A stretch of DNA of 64,000 bases from Cheiracanthium punctorium (lineage: Eukaryota > Arthropoda > Arachnida > Araneae > Cheiracanthiidae): positions 496,001 through 560,000 of the forward strand of contig JAWZYV010002491.1 in NCBI GenBank assembly GCA_038373885.1, in the 5' to 3' direction. The notes beneath the pieces are model-generated. The model made no database searches and was not told where the DNA came from. It saw nothing but the letters and a program-made list of their open reading frames with translations. Every line of letters starts with the position of its first letter. Position 1 is the first letter of the stretch. Both the position numbers and the translations under genes were made by a program. Positions 21,853 through 31,835 of the stretch are shown here, one piece after another.

Positions 21853-23616
21853 TTATCCAGTGGGTCCATCATATTCTTGAACTGCTGTAATAGCCTCACG
21901 TAGTGTACGGAATAGGGAGGGAATATCAAGAATTTCGTTTAATTCTCGAATAGTTTGAATAACCTCAACAAGTGAGGTAATTGATGTGGCACCATTAGTG
22001 GTAGCACTTTTAGCCTTAGGGCGTTTAGGTTGGGTAGCCTTCTTTTTAGGTTTAGGCTTTTTGCCAGTATTTTTGGCAGTGTGTTTTTTGTTGTTTATGG
22101 TAACCTTGTTTGGTTGTTGAGATTTGGTGGTTTGCGAACCAGGATCAGGTACGTTGTTGGTCTTGTTGTTGATGTCAGTGTTATCAGTGGGAATTACTTC
22201 AGAGCTGGTGACAGAGTTCTGAGCAGGCTCTGTTTCGGTTATCATATTCTCCACGGTATTTGCAGTGTGAGTCTGAGCATCAGTCTCAGGTTGATCGAAG
22301 AGATAGATGGTTTGATTTTGTTTGCGTTTTCTACCCACTTGGGTCCATGCAGAAGTTCCCGGTGGGGGTGCGGCGAAGGGTGCAAGTTTTTGACGCATGG
22401 TGGGATTGTTACCAGTGGCCTTAGGAGTAATGGGCTTGGTAGCAAAGTTTTTATGTCGATTTTTGGGGCAACCATGGTAAATCGACACATGAGGGCCCGA
22501 ACAGTTTGCACAGCAAACAGGGTCTTTGCCCTTGGTGGGGCAGTTTCGGAACAAGTGATTTCCGGCACATTTCATGCACCTTGGGGTCAAGGTGCAGTTG
22601 AACGAGGAGTGACCATATGCTTGGCAATTGTGACACATTTTAACTTTATTACCGTGATATTTTTCAACGGTAATGGAAAGGTATTGGTAATTGGTTAAGC
22701 TGTAGACCTCCTCTATGTTAGAGGTGCGTTGAAGGTCCACGACGCAGTATGGTAGTAGTTTTTTTAATTTATTACGAATAAACGCAATGTTGAGTGGGAC
22801 ATAGCCCAAGTTAGTGAGGAAGTCCTCAATTTCATTTTTAGGTGTGGAGGATGGAATACCTTTAATCATAATTTTGATAGGCCTTTGCCGCTTTGGGTCA
22901 AAGGTTTGGCATCCAATTTGGTTATTCTTAAGATATGCTTGAACCTCTCGAAATTTGAGGTCATTCTTAAGAGAAATCATGAAAAGTTGTCCAGTGTATT
23001 TACAGAGGACTTGGTGTCCAACAATTTTAGAAATTGCTTCACAGTGAGTGGTATGTGTCCCTGCGGGGAATTCGCAGAAGAAACGATGTTTTGTGCCGAC
23101 AGCATTTAAGTCTACGTTCTCATCATGTACATTATTTAAGTGGTTGTCGACTGGTGCGTTAGGTGTACCGGAGCTTAGTGCCTCAGGAGTTTGACTGGAG
23201 TTGTTAGTGTCAATGGCATCTATTTCAATTTCATCCTCTGAGTGTTCGGAGGAAGAAGGTAAGTCTTTTGGCTTATGCTTGGCATCGTGGGAATCACCCT
23301 CAATGTCGCGACCACGTTTCCTGTGTAACGATGGCGGAAATAAGCCTAGTTGACTGAAAACGTCGTGGGTTTGTACCGTCATGTAAGCTTGATACTCTTT
23401 GAAGATAGGGATCACCGCAAGGGTGCCCGTGGTAGGTGTGTCAATGAATGTCATGACTTGCTTGTCATAGTCAGGTAATTTCTGTAAGATAGGATGTTGC
23501 TGAGCAACAAGAGAATCCACAAAGTCTAAGAATCCAATGAAATAAACATAAAGATTATTTTTCTCTTTGTCAGCATAGAGCTGCTCAAAAGTTTGTCTGT
23601 AGCTGTTAGAAGCCAT
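21853..23616 (-). CDS. LINE ORF1: gag-like nucleic-acid-binding protein
   Basis: A 587-residue protein. Residues ~100-170 are acidic and serine-rich, likely disordered. Residues ~240-325 form an RNA-binding-like fold (IKIMIKGIPSST at 247-258). Three cysteine knuckles follow: C328-C331-H336-C341, C347-C350-H354-C359 and C369-C372-H377-C383, as in the gag-like ORF1 of Jockey and related LINEs. The C-terminus (~500-555) is lysine-rich (KKPKPKKKA). It is expected to coat the LINE RNA. The start at 23616 follows ~460 bases of 5' UTR. No frameshift or stop is seen. Confidence 0.93.
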   Translation of the reverse strand: MASNSYRQTFEQLYADKEKNNLYVYFIGFLDFVDSLVAQQHPILQKLPDYDKQVMTFIDTPTTGTLAVIPIFKEYQAYMTVQTHDVFSQLGLFPPSLHRKRGRDIEGDSHDAKHKPKDLPSSSEHSEDEIEIDAIDTNNSSQTPEALSSGTPNAPVDNHLNNVHDENVDLNAVGTKHRFFCEFPAGTHTTHCEAISKIVGHQVLCKYTGQLFMISLKNDLKFREVQAYLKNNQIGCQTFDPKRQRPIKIMIKGIPSSTPKNEIEDFLTNLGYVPLNIAFIRNKLKKLLPYCVVDLQRTSNIEEVYSLTNYQYLSITVEKYHGNKVKMCHNCQAYGHSSFNCTLTPRCMKCAGNHLFRNCPTKGKDPVCCANCSGPHVSIYHGCPKNRHKNFATKPITPKATGNNPTMRQKLAPFAAPPPGTSAWTQVGRKRKQNQTIYLFDQPETDAQTHTANTVENMITETEPAQNSVTSSEVIPTDNTDINNKTNNVPDPGSQTTKSQQPNKVTINNKKHTAKNTGKKPKPKKKATQPKRPKAKSATTNGATSITSLVEVIQTIRELNEILDIPSLFRTLREAITAVQEYDGPTG

Positions 23617-24093
23617 CTTAAGAAGTTGGTGAGTGTAATGGAAGAATCCCTACGTGGGGATCAGAAAAAGAAAGACTTGGCAAAAAGGGGGGGCTACACA
23701 GTAACACTCCTTCAATGCTTCCTAGGAAGACACTGGTTGATTACTGAGAGCAGTCCGGGACATCAGGGCGATACCGGGAGCAGTATCGTAGTTTGCCAAA
23801 AAGATGTAAATAAAAACGCACTGAATGGAAAAACAGCAAGAGACAGACAGCAGGATCGTCACCAGTCCAGTAGTTGTCCTTCCGAGAAGGCTCTAAAAAG
23901 AACCGGTCCGAAAAACCACTGAGCAGAACTGCTGGATCAAGCACTCAAAAGACAGGTAGGGAGCTCTCACCGCCAAGTATCCTTGGAATCCAACTAGAAG
24001 CCGCTAGAGCACCGGACCGAAGTATCAGGATCTAACATTCATCCCACTGGAACATATTTTATTGGAGTTGAACCATCACTTGATCGTCAAATG

Positions 24094-24858
24094 TGCGCTA
24101 CTTAGAAAAAATATCTTTAAAAAGTGGTTTATAGGAAGTGGTTAGTTATCCTCCGTAAAGAATGGGAACTCTTTATTCCCCGAATTAAGAAAAATCGTAC
24201 AAAAGTAGCAGAATGCTTGTTCATTTCAATTTTGTAGGAGTGAACGAAAAAATAAATAAACGATTAAGCATAATCTTACAATTAAATTATACAATGGAAA
24301 GTATATGCTTTATGCACAAAATGTAAAAGTAAAAACGAATTTTTTGCACAGAATGTTAGATCTAAGTAGAAAAATATATTACAGATGAAAGGCTTTTTAT
24401 TTAAAGAATGCTGCTTTACGAACTACAAAATACTTGGTAATATATTTGGCATATATGAAACACAGAAACTTAATCGTCTCATAAAATTTTAAAGTGCCCT
24501 ATTATAATGCCCTTTAGCGTAGAAAGAGTCGCAATTATTGCGCGTAAATTTGAGTTTATTGTCATCTTCTGGATCAGTAGTACCAAACAAAACAATTCCT
24601 TAAACCATAAAAACAGAATCATATAAAAAACAGCACGTGGGAACTTTATCTGTTGCTCTTAAAGCATAGAATTACTATAGTTCCCCAGAGACAAATAAAT
24701 GAAATTCTTTTCTAAATACTTACTTCTTCTATTAGACTTCTTCCTGCTGCCGCTGAAAAGAGACTGAGAGCTTAATTTCTACCGTTTTCATGAGAATGAT
24801 ATAACTTAACTTTAAATACAAAAATCATTGTCAATCAATCCACATTTTAAATGAAAAA
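24094..24858. other. AT-rich spacer, no gene seen
   Basis: A weak 'agtggttagttatcctccgt' near 24138 looks like a decayed M7 inner repeat. Otherwise nothing is recognised. Confidence 0.4.
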
Positions 24859-24861
24859 TAT

Positions 24862-25531
24862 TGTTACGTATTTGGGCAACCCCCAATTCTGAGGTTTAAA
24901 ATAGTTCAAAATTCGTATTCTATGCTTCAAATAGTTAAATTTTGCTTTTTGTTGCACCAAAATCGATCAACTAGAACCGGAGATACGGATGTTTCGGTTT
25001 CCCTATTCTTTAGTGAGGGGTTTCTAGAAATCTGGAGAAATATTGGTCGTAGGCGTTCGGTATCTTCAGTTTTGGGGACTTATTATTGGCGCCAAATTTG
25101 GAGATATTTCGCCAAAAGTCGCCAAGCTTGGCGACATTTTGGTCATATGGCGCGATTTTCCCTATGGGGCTAAGTTGCTTTTCAGCATTTGTTTGCAGCA
25201 TTTGCAAAGTTGCTTTTTCAGCATTTAAATCACATAATAGCCTAATATTTCTTTTCTATGACCTAATCAAAATGCCCTCTTTATGTGGAATCTTCGAAAA
25301 ATAGACTCTTCTGGAAGCTTCTTGTAGTTTCTGCGTCGCCTATAAATACAAGCTGTCAGAGGCCCAGTTCTGTGTGAGTTGAGCTCCCGTAGAGTGTGCA
25401 TCGAGCTGCCGATGTGTGCGGCGCTTTGCTCTGTGATAGAAGCGGTGTTTTCGCGCTTGTTTACGAAGCTGATTTTTAAGTGCTGTGTGTAAATTATTCA
25501 TTGCGGTGCCTTAAGGGATTGATTGTGTGCG
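24862..25531 (+). promoter_or_regulatory. LTR-like segment with core promoter, possibly a solo LTR
   Basis: It starts TGTTACGTATTTGGG, a common LTR opening. It is GC-richer than its surroundings and has a TATA-like 'cctataaatacaag' near 25338 followed by 'gtgtgagttgagctc' about 30 bases on, an initiator-like setting. The right end is unclear because the gypsy element is inserted at ~25536. A solo LTR is my preferred reading; a degraded host promoter is the alternative. Confidence 0.4.
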
Positions 25532-25536
25532 ATATC

Positions 25537-25860
25537 AGTACGGGTTTTTAGCTTCCTTTCAACAAAAGGCAAAGAGCAATTTATGGGACAAAAAAAAAAA
25601 ACTTTATTACTCTAATATAAATCCAACGCCAGTTTTATCAGGCGTCCAAAACAAAAACAGTCCCAACCAAATTTTATATAAAACTAAATTAAATCTTTAG
25701 CATCCTCGTACCTCTCATTATTGTAACGTGCCCTCATTCTCAAGTACATGTTTTATACTTCAGCTCGAGTAAAATTTCCCAGTTTTATTACCATGGAGTT
25801 TCGTGCATTCGTTAGTTCATCATCACATAATCCGTTCATAATTTCGACGGAACTCCCATG
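25537..25860 (-). repeat. 3' LTR of the gypsy element
   Basis: Direct repeat of 31498-31830, with scattered substitutions and small indels; for example, 'catttccaacgccag' of the other LTR is shortened here. The inner end ('ggaactcccatggggg') differs from the other LTR's 'ggaactttact', so a few terminal bases are diverged. Confidence 0.85.
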
Positions 25861-26019
25861 GGGGAAAGCAAATCCGTCACAGGAGTAACGATGCTGCTGA
25901 AAGAAAATCTTTGTTTACGATCTTTTATGGACATGTACCAGATTATCCGGATCACTGTATTATTAATAATTTTTTAAACAGGTTCGAAAAATAAATAATT
26001 ATATCCTCATAATACACAG

Positions 26020-26201
26020 CATAGGTGCCAAGTATTACAGAATATAATTAACCACTTTTTGTGAACGGTAATTTTCTGTTTAGAATATCGCAAAATTTCT
26101 GAGTTAAAATCGTGACCTGATTACTGTTTTGGAAAAATATTCAAAGAATTTACTGTTTACAAAAAGTGGTTAATTATATTCCGTAATACTTGGCACCTAT
26201 G
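26020..26201. mobile_element. M7 MITE copy between RNase H and the 3' LTR
   Basis: CATAGGTGCC...GGCACCTATG, 182 bp, flanked by a perfect 7-bp duplication TACACAG (26013-26019, 26202-26208). It has the same inner inverted repeat as the other M7 copies. It inserted after the gypsy element. Confidence 0.92.
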
Positions 26202-26415
26202 TACACAGTAATAATTTATTTTACAATAACAATTCAATATAAAAATTCATGTACCTGATATTAAGAAGGATCTAACTTGAGCCTGGATAATGCATCAGCG
26301 TTTCCATGTTGAACACCACTTCGATAAGTAATTTTCAAATTGTATCGCTGCAACGCTAAAGCCCACCCTGTTAATTTGGAGCTGTGTGGAAGGACATCTG
26401 TCAAATATGTTAAAG

Positions 26416-26835
26416 CAGTGTTTCTCAACCTTTTTTGGTTGATGGCACACGGAAATATCTAGAATTATTTGCGGCACACCTTAATATAAAAATTGTACTG
26501 GTTGGATAATATAAAAAATTGATAAGTATAACTGCATAAAAATTATTAATGTTAAAAAAAAACAATGAGAGGGATGAGCCTATTTTTGCATGGGTCTTGT
26601 TGCAAACAGCTCTTTCAAAAATCGGCAGAACGGTTTTCCCTGCTATGAAATAAAAGTTTCGCACTTCATACTGAAATAGTGAAAGTGAACAAGACAGCCA
26701 CATGATAAATAGAAAATGTCATATTACTGATACGACACCACGCAGTTTTAATAATTTTTCAAAAACTTTCGGGGCACGTTAGACAATCTCTCATGGCACA
26801 CCAGTGTGCCGCGGCACACAGGTTGAGAAACACTG
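26416..26835. mobile_element. Non-autonomous hAT element in RNase H
   Basis: Termini CAGTGTTTCTCAACC and GGTTGAGAAACACTG (perfect 15-bp inverted repeat). TGTTAAAG at 26408-26415 and 26836-26843 is an 8-bp duplication, the hAT signature. 420 bp. The interrupted RNase H frame resumes on the other side. No transposase is encoded. Confidence 0.93.
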
Positions 26836-27173
26836 TGTTAAAGGGTTATGATCTGATACGATCTGGATTTCGGCGCCAAATATCCAAGTATCAAATTTTT
26901 TTAGTGCTTCTAAAACTCCACATGCTTCTCTCTCAATCGTAGACCATTTCGTTTGGCTAGGGTTTAGTTTCTTACTGAAAAAAGCAATAGGGACTTCCTC
27001 TCCCTTGGCGTCCTTTTGTGCGAGACACGCGCCAATAGCTGTAGCCGATACGTCACTGTACAACTGAAACGGATTGTCAAGATCTGGGGTGTGTAAGATA
27101 GGTATCTTCATAAATTCCTCTTTCAATCAAGTAAACGCTTGGTCCTCAGCGGAGCCCCAAGGTATAGTAATCG

Positions 27174-27335
27174 CATTGCTGCCAACTCTTCCGGTTTTCC
27201 CGGAAGATTTTTCACCACTATCTTCAAACAGTTTTATTTTACAATAAAATTTTGGACTTATTTTAAGCTCAAATTCTTAAATAAAAATTAGTGGTGGAAA
27301 ATCTTCCGGAAAAACCGGAAGAGTTGGCAGCTATG
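27174..27335. mobile_element. M7-related MITE (CATTGCTGCCAAC type) in pol
   Basis: Inverted ends 'gctgccaactcttccgg' and 'ccggaagagttggcagc', inside CATT.. and ..TATG. GTAATCG at 27167-27173 and 27336-27342 is a perfect 7-bp duplication. 162 bp. A relative without a clear TSD lies at 35141-35301. Confidence 0.9.
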
Positions 27336-28378
27336 GTAATCGGCACTTTCTTCTTGATTAGATTTGTTAGTGGCAAAATTATTTGCGCGAATTGTGGTAT
27401 GTAACTCCTATAATAACTTGCTAGACCGATTAAGCTCTTAGCTCTTTCTTGGTAGTAGGTCTTGATATCCTCTTTACATGTTCAATCTTCTCTGGATCCG
27501 GTGTATGCCGACCGGAACCTACAATATGGCCCAAAAATTTTACATGGGTTCTCCCGAACTCGCATTTTCCAAGATTCACAGTAAGTCCTACTTCCCTCAA
27601 TGTTTTAAACACTTGGCTCATATGCTTTAAACGTTCTTCCCAACTGTTAGAGAAAATGGCTACGTCGTCAATGTATGCACAGCAATAATCACGATGTTGG
27701 AATAATGCTTTATCCATTGATTTCTGGAATGTCCCTCCGGCGTTCTTCATCCCAAAAGGTAAGACTTTCCATTGATAATGCACCGAATGTGTTACGAAGG
27801 CGGTGAAATGCTTGGATTCTTCATGCATGGGAATCTGCCAGTATCCCTTCGTTAAATCTATGATGGTTATAATGCAGCTTTTCCTACTCTGAATATTAAA
27901 TCCCTGGCGATTTTCATGGTATATGAATCAGGCACCGTGAAACTATTCAATAGTCTAAAATCAATATATAACCTAACGCTTCCATCCTTTTTGGCAACAC
28001 AAATAACAGGATGTGCCCATTCGCTATCGCTTGGTTCAATGAGGTCCATTTCAATTAGCTCTTCGATTTGGCGATCCACTTCTTTTTGTAAACTGATGGG
28101 TACTCGATACGGTTTGAGTCTCTTTGGCGTGCAGTTCTCCGTAACTTTAACATAATGCCCGACGACTTTGGCATGTCCTGGCTTTGAACTAAAATGTTCA
28201 TATATCTCTTCAGTACATCAAATAACTCTTGGGTTTGCTCTTCAGTTAAATTATGATTTCTAGTTTTCTCCAAATGTTTTCGGATGTCCTCTCCCTCTTT
28301 CTTTGTTTTATCAGTAGGCGCGTACTTGATTACGCCAAATTCTTCATCCATTTCCTAAACAACACTGTGATTTACCCT

Positions 28379-29302
28379 CTACACATATGGTCGTACTTTA
28401 TTCACATGTAGCTCTCTAGTACTACCATCCTCTAATTCCACTCTTACCGAATGTGGTCTGGTGATTTGAATTACCGTTTCCGGTCCAATCCAACTGCTTA
28501 AAAGTTTGTGAGTTGATGATGGAAGTGATATCAACACTTTGTCGCCAATGACAAACTATTTTTCTCTCGCACGGATATTATACCTCGAAACGTATTCTCC
28601 TTGAGCTTTCTCGGTGTTTTTGGAAGCGATCTCATTAGCTCTAGGTATATTTTCAACTAAATCTTCAAGATATTTAGTGATTGGTCTGGACGTGGTCGTT
28701 GGGATAGTTCGTTCTCCCGTTCAAATACTTTTCAATAAAGATAATGGTCCTTGTGGTAACCACCCATAGACCAATTGAAATGGTGATAGCCCCGTGGTGC
28801 TGTGTGGCACTTCACGATACGCGAGCATGAGATATGGTATATGTATATCGCAGTCTCTCCCATACTCTTGTATGTTTTTATTCATCATCTCCTTAAGAGT
28901 TTTATTCCATCGTTCTACTGCCCCCATACTTTCCGGATGTCCGGGTGTCGAAAAACGTGGCGCTACCCCTAATAGATTCTCAAATGATTGAGTCAGCTTG
29001 GAAGTGAAATTTGTACCCTGGTCGGTGCATATCACATTTGGAAAACCGGTGTGGATGCAAATCTTCTTTAAAACGTCACACGTTGTCTTGGCACTAATCT
29101 CTTTCACTGGAATTGCCTCGGCCCACTTACTACATAAATCCACGGCACAAATAATATATCGATGTCCTCTCCTTGATGCAGGCTCTAGTGGTCCTATACA
29201 GTCTATGCTCCAGAGTTGAAAAGGATTTTCAGGCCTAACGATAGGCTGTATGGGAATATGATCCCGATAGGTGCTAGTTCCCTCAATTGTCATTCTTTGC
29301 AA
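28379..29302 (-). pseudogene. gypsy pol: integrase core and C-terminal domain
   Basis: The core ORF (29302-28721, 193 residues) has SIDCIGPL (D34), CTDQGTNF (D94) and ESMGAVERWNK (E130), the DD(35)E triad. Its zinc-binding N-terminus is at the end of the gag ORF (H679, H686, C713, C716 of that frame) and is joined by a one-base shift near 29295. The C-terminal domain is readable at ~28560-28380 (GDKVLISLP, SSWIGPETV) and ends KVRPYV-stop at 28379. Integrase inserts the cDNA into the host genome. In the element it lies before the RT, not after it. Confidence 0.9.
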
Positions 29303-31446
29303 CTTTGACAGTATAACTTTAGATCTTGCCTGATATTAGGCCAGTAAAACGAATATCTGATTCTTTGTAGAGTCTTATTTTCCCCCAGATGTCCTGCCAA
29401 CGGAATCCCATGTGTCATTCTTAAAATAAAATTCCTTCTTTCTTTTGGAATTACTACTTGCTGAATTTCTTCTCCACATGCATAATCCTTATGCTGTAGT
29501 ATTCTCTGATCAATGAGATGCGAATTTTCTTGCCTTCCCGCCCAATCAAAGCAGCTCTTGAGTGTCTCGCCATCGCCTTGAAGTTTCGCCAACTCTGAAA
29601 TGGCATCTAGCTTTCTACTCGCATACTCACTTGCTGTCAAGACATTCACATTCGGCGTAGTGAAATTCAAATCCGAAGATAATTGTACATTTACGTCCTC
29701 CTCTGATTTCCCTACAGTTTCTACTTCCACATTTGAAACTGTTTCTTGCCATAATTGTTTATTATGATAAAGTTCAATGTTCTCATTTAGCATCTCAAAA
29801 GCTGAACGACTTATTAACATATCACTTGTAAGTTTCTTTGAAACGGCACACATAATTCCTGTATCGCCATGTTTATCATCGTGGATTTTAATCTCATATG
29901 TGCGAAGTGGAGCTGTTTCATTATCGCCAAAAGCGGACGATAACTCTATTTGTCCTTCTCCTTCAAAAGGCGTATCATGTACTAATTCCTCGCGAATTAC
30001 AGATATCTGTGCACCAGAATCCACTATACCATTAAAAATTGATTTTCCACATTTGATTTTAATCTCAATTAGGTCAACCAATTTTTTGTGATTACTTGAT
30101 TCAGATAATGGAACGGAGATCTTTGCTGTCAACACATCCGTTTTCTCGGCTTTTTCAGCGCTTACAGTATTTACTTTCGGTTGTGAAATTTGTCGAGTAA
30201 AAGTATTGTTTTGAGTATTCGTCATATTGCTTTTAAATTGTCGTCCTTGCCCACAGAACTTAGAAATATCTCCCTCTTTACCGCAACTAAAGCATGTGGG
30301 GTTAAATCTGCGTTTAACTAACGTTTCATCTTGACGTTTCTGAACCCACTTAGGAATGGTTTGAGACGGAGTCTTCCACGTCATCCTAGCTCCTTGTTCC
30401 ATTGGACGCTCATAAGTTCTCTCATTACCTTTATTTTTCAAATCGCCTCCCCACGACCTCTTCGCTGAATCATGCACGTTAACATATTCGTCTAGTTTAT
30501 CTGCCAACTCAGACGGGATTATAAACTTATACCACTGTTCCAAAAAATGCTCACGTATTTCATGTGGAACTCTCCTCTTGATTTGGTTAGCGATAATCAA
30601 TTTCTTCAACCCGTCATAATCCTCGATTTCTAATCCCTTTACCCACTCTTCAAAATAGTTAGTTATTTCAAAACAGAAATCTCTCCACGTTTTCTCTGAC
30701 ACTTTTTGATGGGTCATAAATTTCCTCCTAAAACTTTCAGGGCTTAATTTAAATCGTCTTAACAAAATCGATTTTATATACTCATAGTTTTCTGCATTCT
30801 CTACCGGTTCTCTATTAATCAACTGAACAATTTCCGTTAGTAATAAATTTAATAAACACAAGACCCATTCCTTGTTATCTACTGTCAATCTATTAAAATG
30901 ATTTTCAAACATCGTTAAATAGCATGTAATATCAGATTCGCGCGGATCAAACTTAGGTGTGTACTTGAATAATTCTAACCTAGCTTTCCCAGGGTCTGTA
31001 AAATTTTCGTCTCTAATGTTAGTTGGCAAGTGTATTCTACTATTTGACTCGATTTCCAATTTTCTTACCTCAAATTCTCTCTGCTCTCTTTCTCTTCTTT
31101 CTTCAAATTCTCTTTGTTCCCGTTCAAATTCTCTTTGCTCCCGTTCAAATTTTCTTCGCTCTTTTTCTCTTCTTTCTTCAAATTCTCTTTGTTCCCGTTC
31201 AAATTCTCTTTGCTCCCGTTGCTTTCTTTCTTCCATCTCTCTTTGTTCCCGTTGTTTTCTCTCTTCAATAAATGAACTAAGCATTTCCTTTACCAATTCT
31301 AAATCTTCTTCATAAATACTACTGGTAATCATTTTCTTTAGATCCGGTAGTAACAAACCAGGTGAAGGATTTTTACCGATCTCTTCCGCTAACTTAACTA
31401 AATCTTCCTTCTTTCCCTTATTTAAAAACGACACATGGCTTCTCAC
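29290..31446 (-). CDS. gypsy gag-protease ORF running into the integrase zinc domain
   Basis: A 718-residue open frame. Residues 60-130 are a highly charged R/E/Q/F-rich repeat (EREQREFE) likely to be a coiled coil. Residues ~150-330 resemble a gypsy capsid (ELFKYTPKFDPRESD, RKFMTHQKVSEKTWRDF). A zinc knuckle at 385-398 (CFSC...C) has Asp where His is usual. The aspartic protease motif is GIVDSGAQISVI (473-484). The frame then enters the integrase HHCC domain (HGIPLAGH at 679-686; CQSC at 713-716). Gag packages RNA and the protease matures the polyprotein. It is the only intact ORF of this element; in a working copy the frame would probably run on into the integrase core. Confidence 0.9.
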   Translation of the reverse strand: MRSHVSFLNKGKKEDLVKLAEEIGKNPSPGLLLPDLKKMITSSIYEEDLELVKEMLSSFIEERKQREQREMEERKQREQREFEREQREFEERREKERRKFEREQREFEREQREFEERREREQREFEVRKLEIESNSRIHLPTNIRDENFTDPGKARLELFKYTPKFDPRESDITCYLTMFENHFNRLTVDNKEWVLCLLNLLLTEIVQLINREPVENAENYEYIKSILLRRFKLSPESFRRKFMTHQKVSEKTWRDFCFEITNYFEEWVKGLEIEDYDGLKKLIIANQIKRRVPHEIREHFLEQWYKFIIPSELADKLDEYVNVHDSAKRSWGGDLKNKGNERTYERPMEQGARMTWKTPSQTIPKWVQKRQDETLVKRRFNPTCFSCGKEGDISKFCGQGRQFKSNMTNTQNNTFTRQISQPKVNTVSAEKAEKTDVLTAKISVPLSESSNHKKLVDLIEIKIKCGKSIFNGIVDSGAQISVIREELVHDTPFEGEGQIELSSAFGDNETAPLRTYEIKIHDDKHGDTGIMCAVSKKLTSDMLISRSAFEMLNENIELYHNKQLWQETVSNVEVETVGKSEEDVNVQLSSDLNFTTPNVNVLTASEYASRKLDAISELAKLQGDGETLKSCFDWAGRQENSHLIDQRILQHKDYACGEEIQQVVIPKERRNFILRMTHGIPLAGHLGENKTLQRIRYSFYWPNIRQDLKLYCQSCKE

Positions 31447-31497
31447 AACTAAATAACTTCTCCACTTCCTAGGTTCTGATCCTATCGCTGCTGCGTC

Positions 31498-31830
31498 AGT
31501 ACGGAGTTTTTAGCTTCCTTTCAACAAAAAGCAAAGAGCAATTTATGGGACATACAAAAAAAACCTTTATTACTCTAACATAAATCACACATTTCCAACG
31601 CCAGTTTTATCAGTCGTCCAAAACAAAAACAGTCCCAACCAAATTTTATATAAAATTAAATTAAATTTTTAGAATCCTCGCACCTCTCATTATTGTAACG
31701 TGCCCTCATTCTCAAGTACATGTTTTATACTTCAGCTCGAGTAAAATTTCCCAGTTTTTTACCATGGGGTTTCGTGCATTCGTTAGTTCATCATCATATA
31801 ATCTGTTCATAATGTCGACGGAACTTTACT
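31498..31830 (-). repeat. 5' LTR of the gypsy element
   Basis: 333 bp. On the minus strand it begins AGTAAAGTTCCG and ends CGTACT. The primer-binding site should lie between 31497 and the gag ATG at 31446 on the minus strand, but I see no clear tRNA match. Confidence 0.88.
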
Positions 31831-31835
31831 ATATC

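Larger units (their letters stand above)
18591..24079 (-). mobile_element. Full-length Jockey-type LINE with 14-bp TSD
   Basis: TTGATCGTCAAATG occurs at 18577-18590 and again at 24080-24093, a perfect 14-bp target duplication that sets the element at 5489 bp. Minus-strand order: 5' UTR (24079-23617), ORF1 (gag-like), a 47-base gap, ORF2 (APE endonuclease plus RT), 3' UTR (19135-18591). The 3' end is not poly(A) but CATGCCATGTCATGT, a short CATGY repeat. Both ORFs are open along their whole length, so this copy is young and may be competent. The clade call rests on ORF1 zinc knuckles, an APE-type endonuclease and the absence of an RNase H domain after the RT. Confidence 0.92.
26270..28351 (-). 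pseudogene. gypsy pol: reverse transcriptase and RNase H
   Basis: Fragments in order on the minus strand: a leader MDEEFGVIKY (28351); IEELIEMDLIEPSDSEWAHP and KKDGSVRLYIDFRLLN, RT motifs at 28080-27930; LPFGMKNAGGTFQ (~27760); the active site YIDD (~27665); FLGHIVG (~27540); KKELRALIGL (~27430). RNase H follows with FQLYSDVSATAIGA (~27060), TIEREACGVL and SDHNPL (~26845). After the hAT insertion (26416-26835) it resumes with WALALQRYNLKITYRSG and NADALSR (~26290). These motifs are Ty3/gypsy type. Frameshifts near 28080 and 27850 and two MITE insertions break it. RT copies the genomic RNA and RNase H degrades the RNA strand. Confidence 0.9.
25537..31830 (-). mobile_element. Ty3/gypsy LTR retrotransposon with INT before RT (Gmr1-like order)
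   Basis: Direct LTRs at 25537-~25860 and 31498-31830 share long stretches ('aacaaaa(g/a)gcaaagagcaa', 'tactt cagctcgag'). ATATC at 25532-25536 and 31831-31835 is a 5-bp target duplication; the termini are AGTA and TACT rather than TG and CA. On the minus strand the order is gag (31446 down), protease, integrase (29400-28380), then reverse transcriptase (28080-27430) and RNase H (27130-26280). Standard gypsy order is PR-RT-RH-INT. Integrase and RT have several frameshifts and stops, and three MITEs are inserted, so this copy is dead. Confidence 0.88.

Noticed and set aside
22030..22698. 222-codon plus-strand open frame
   Set aside because: It is antisense to LINE ORF1, whose zinc knuckles and length are clear; no motif of its own.
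25010..25304. Small overlapping open frames
   Set aside because: They lie in the LTR-like segment and have no conserved motif.
30959..31315. Two plus-strand open frames rich in F, L and S
   Set aside because: They are the reverse of the charged coiled-coil repeat in gag and arise from its composition.
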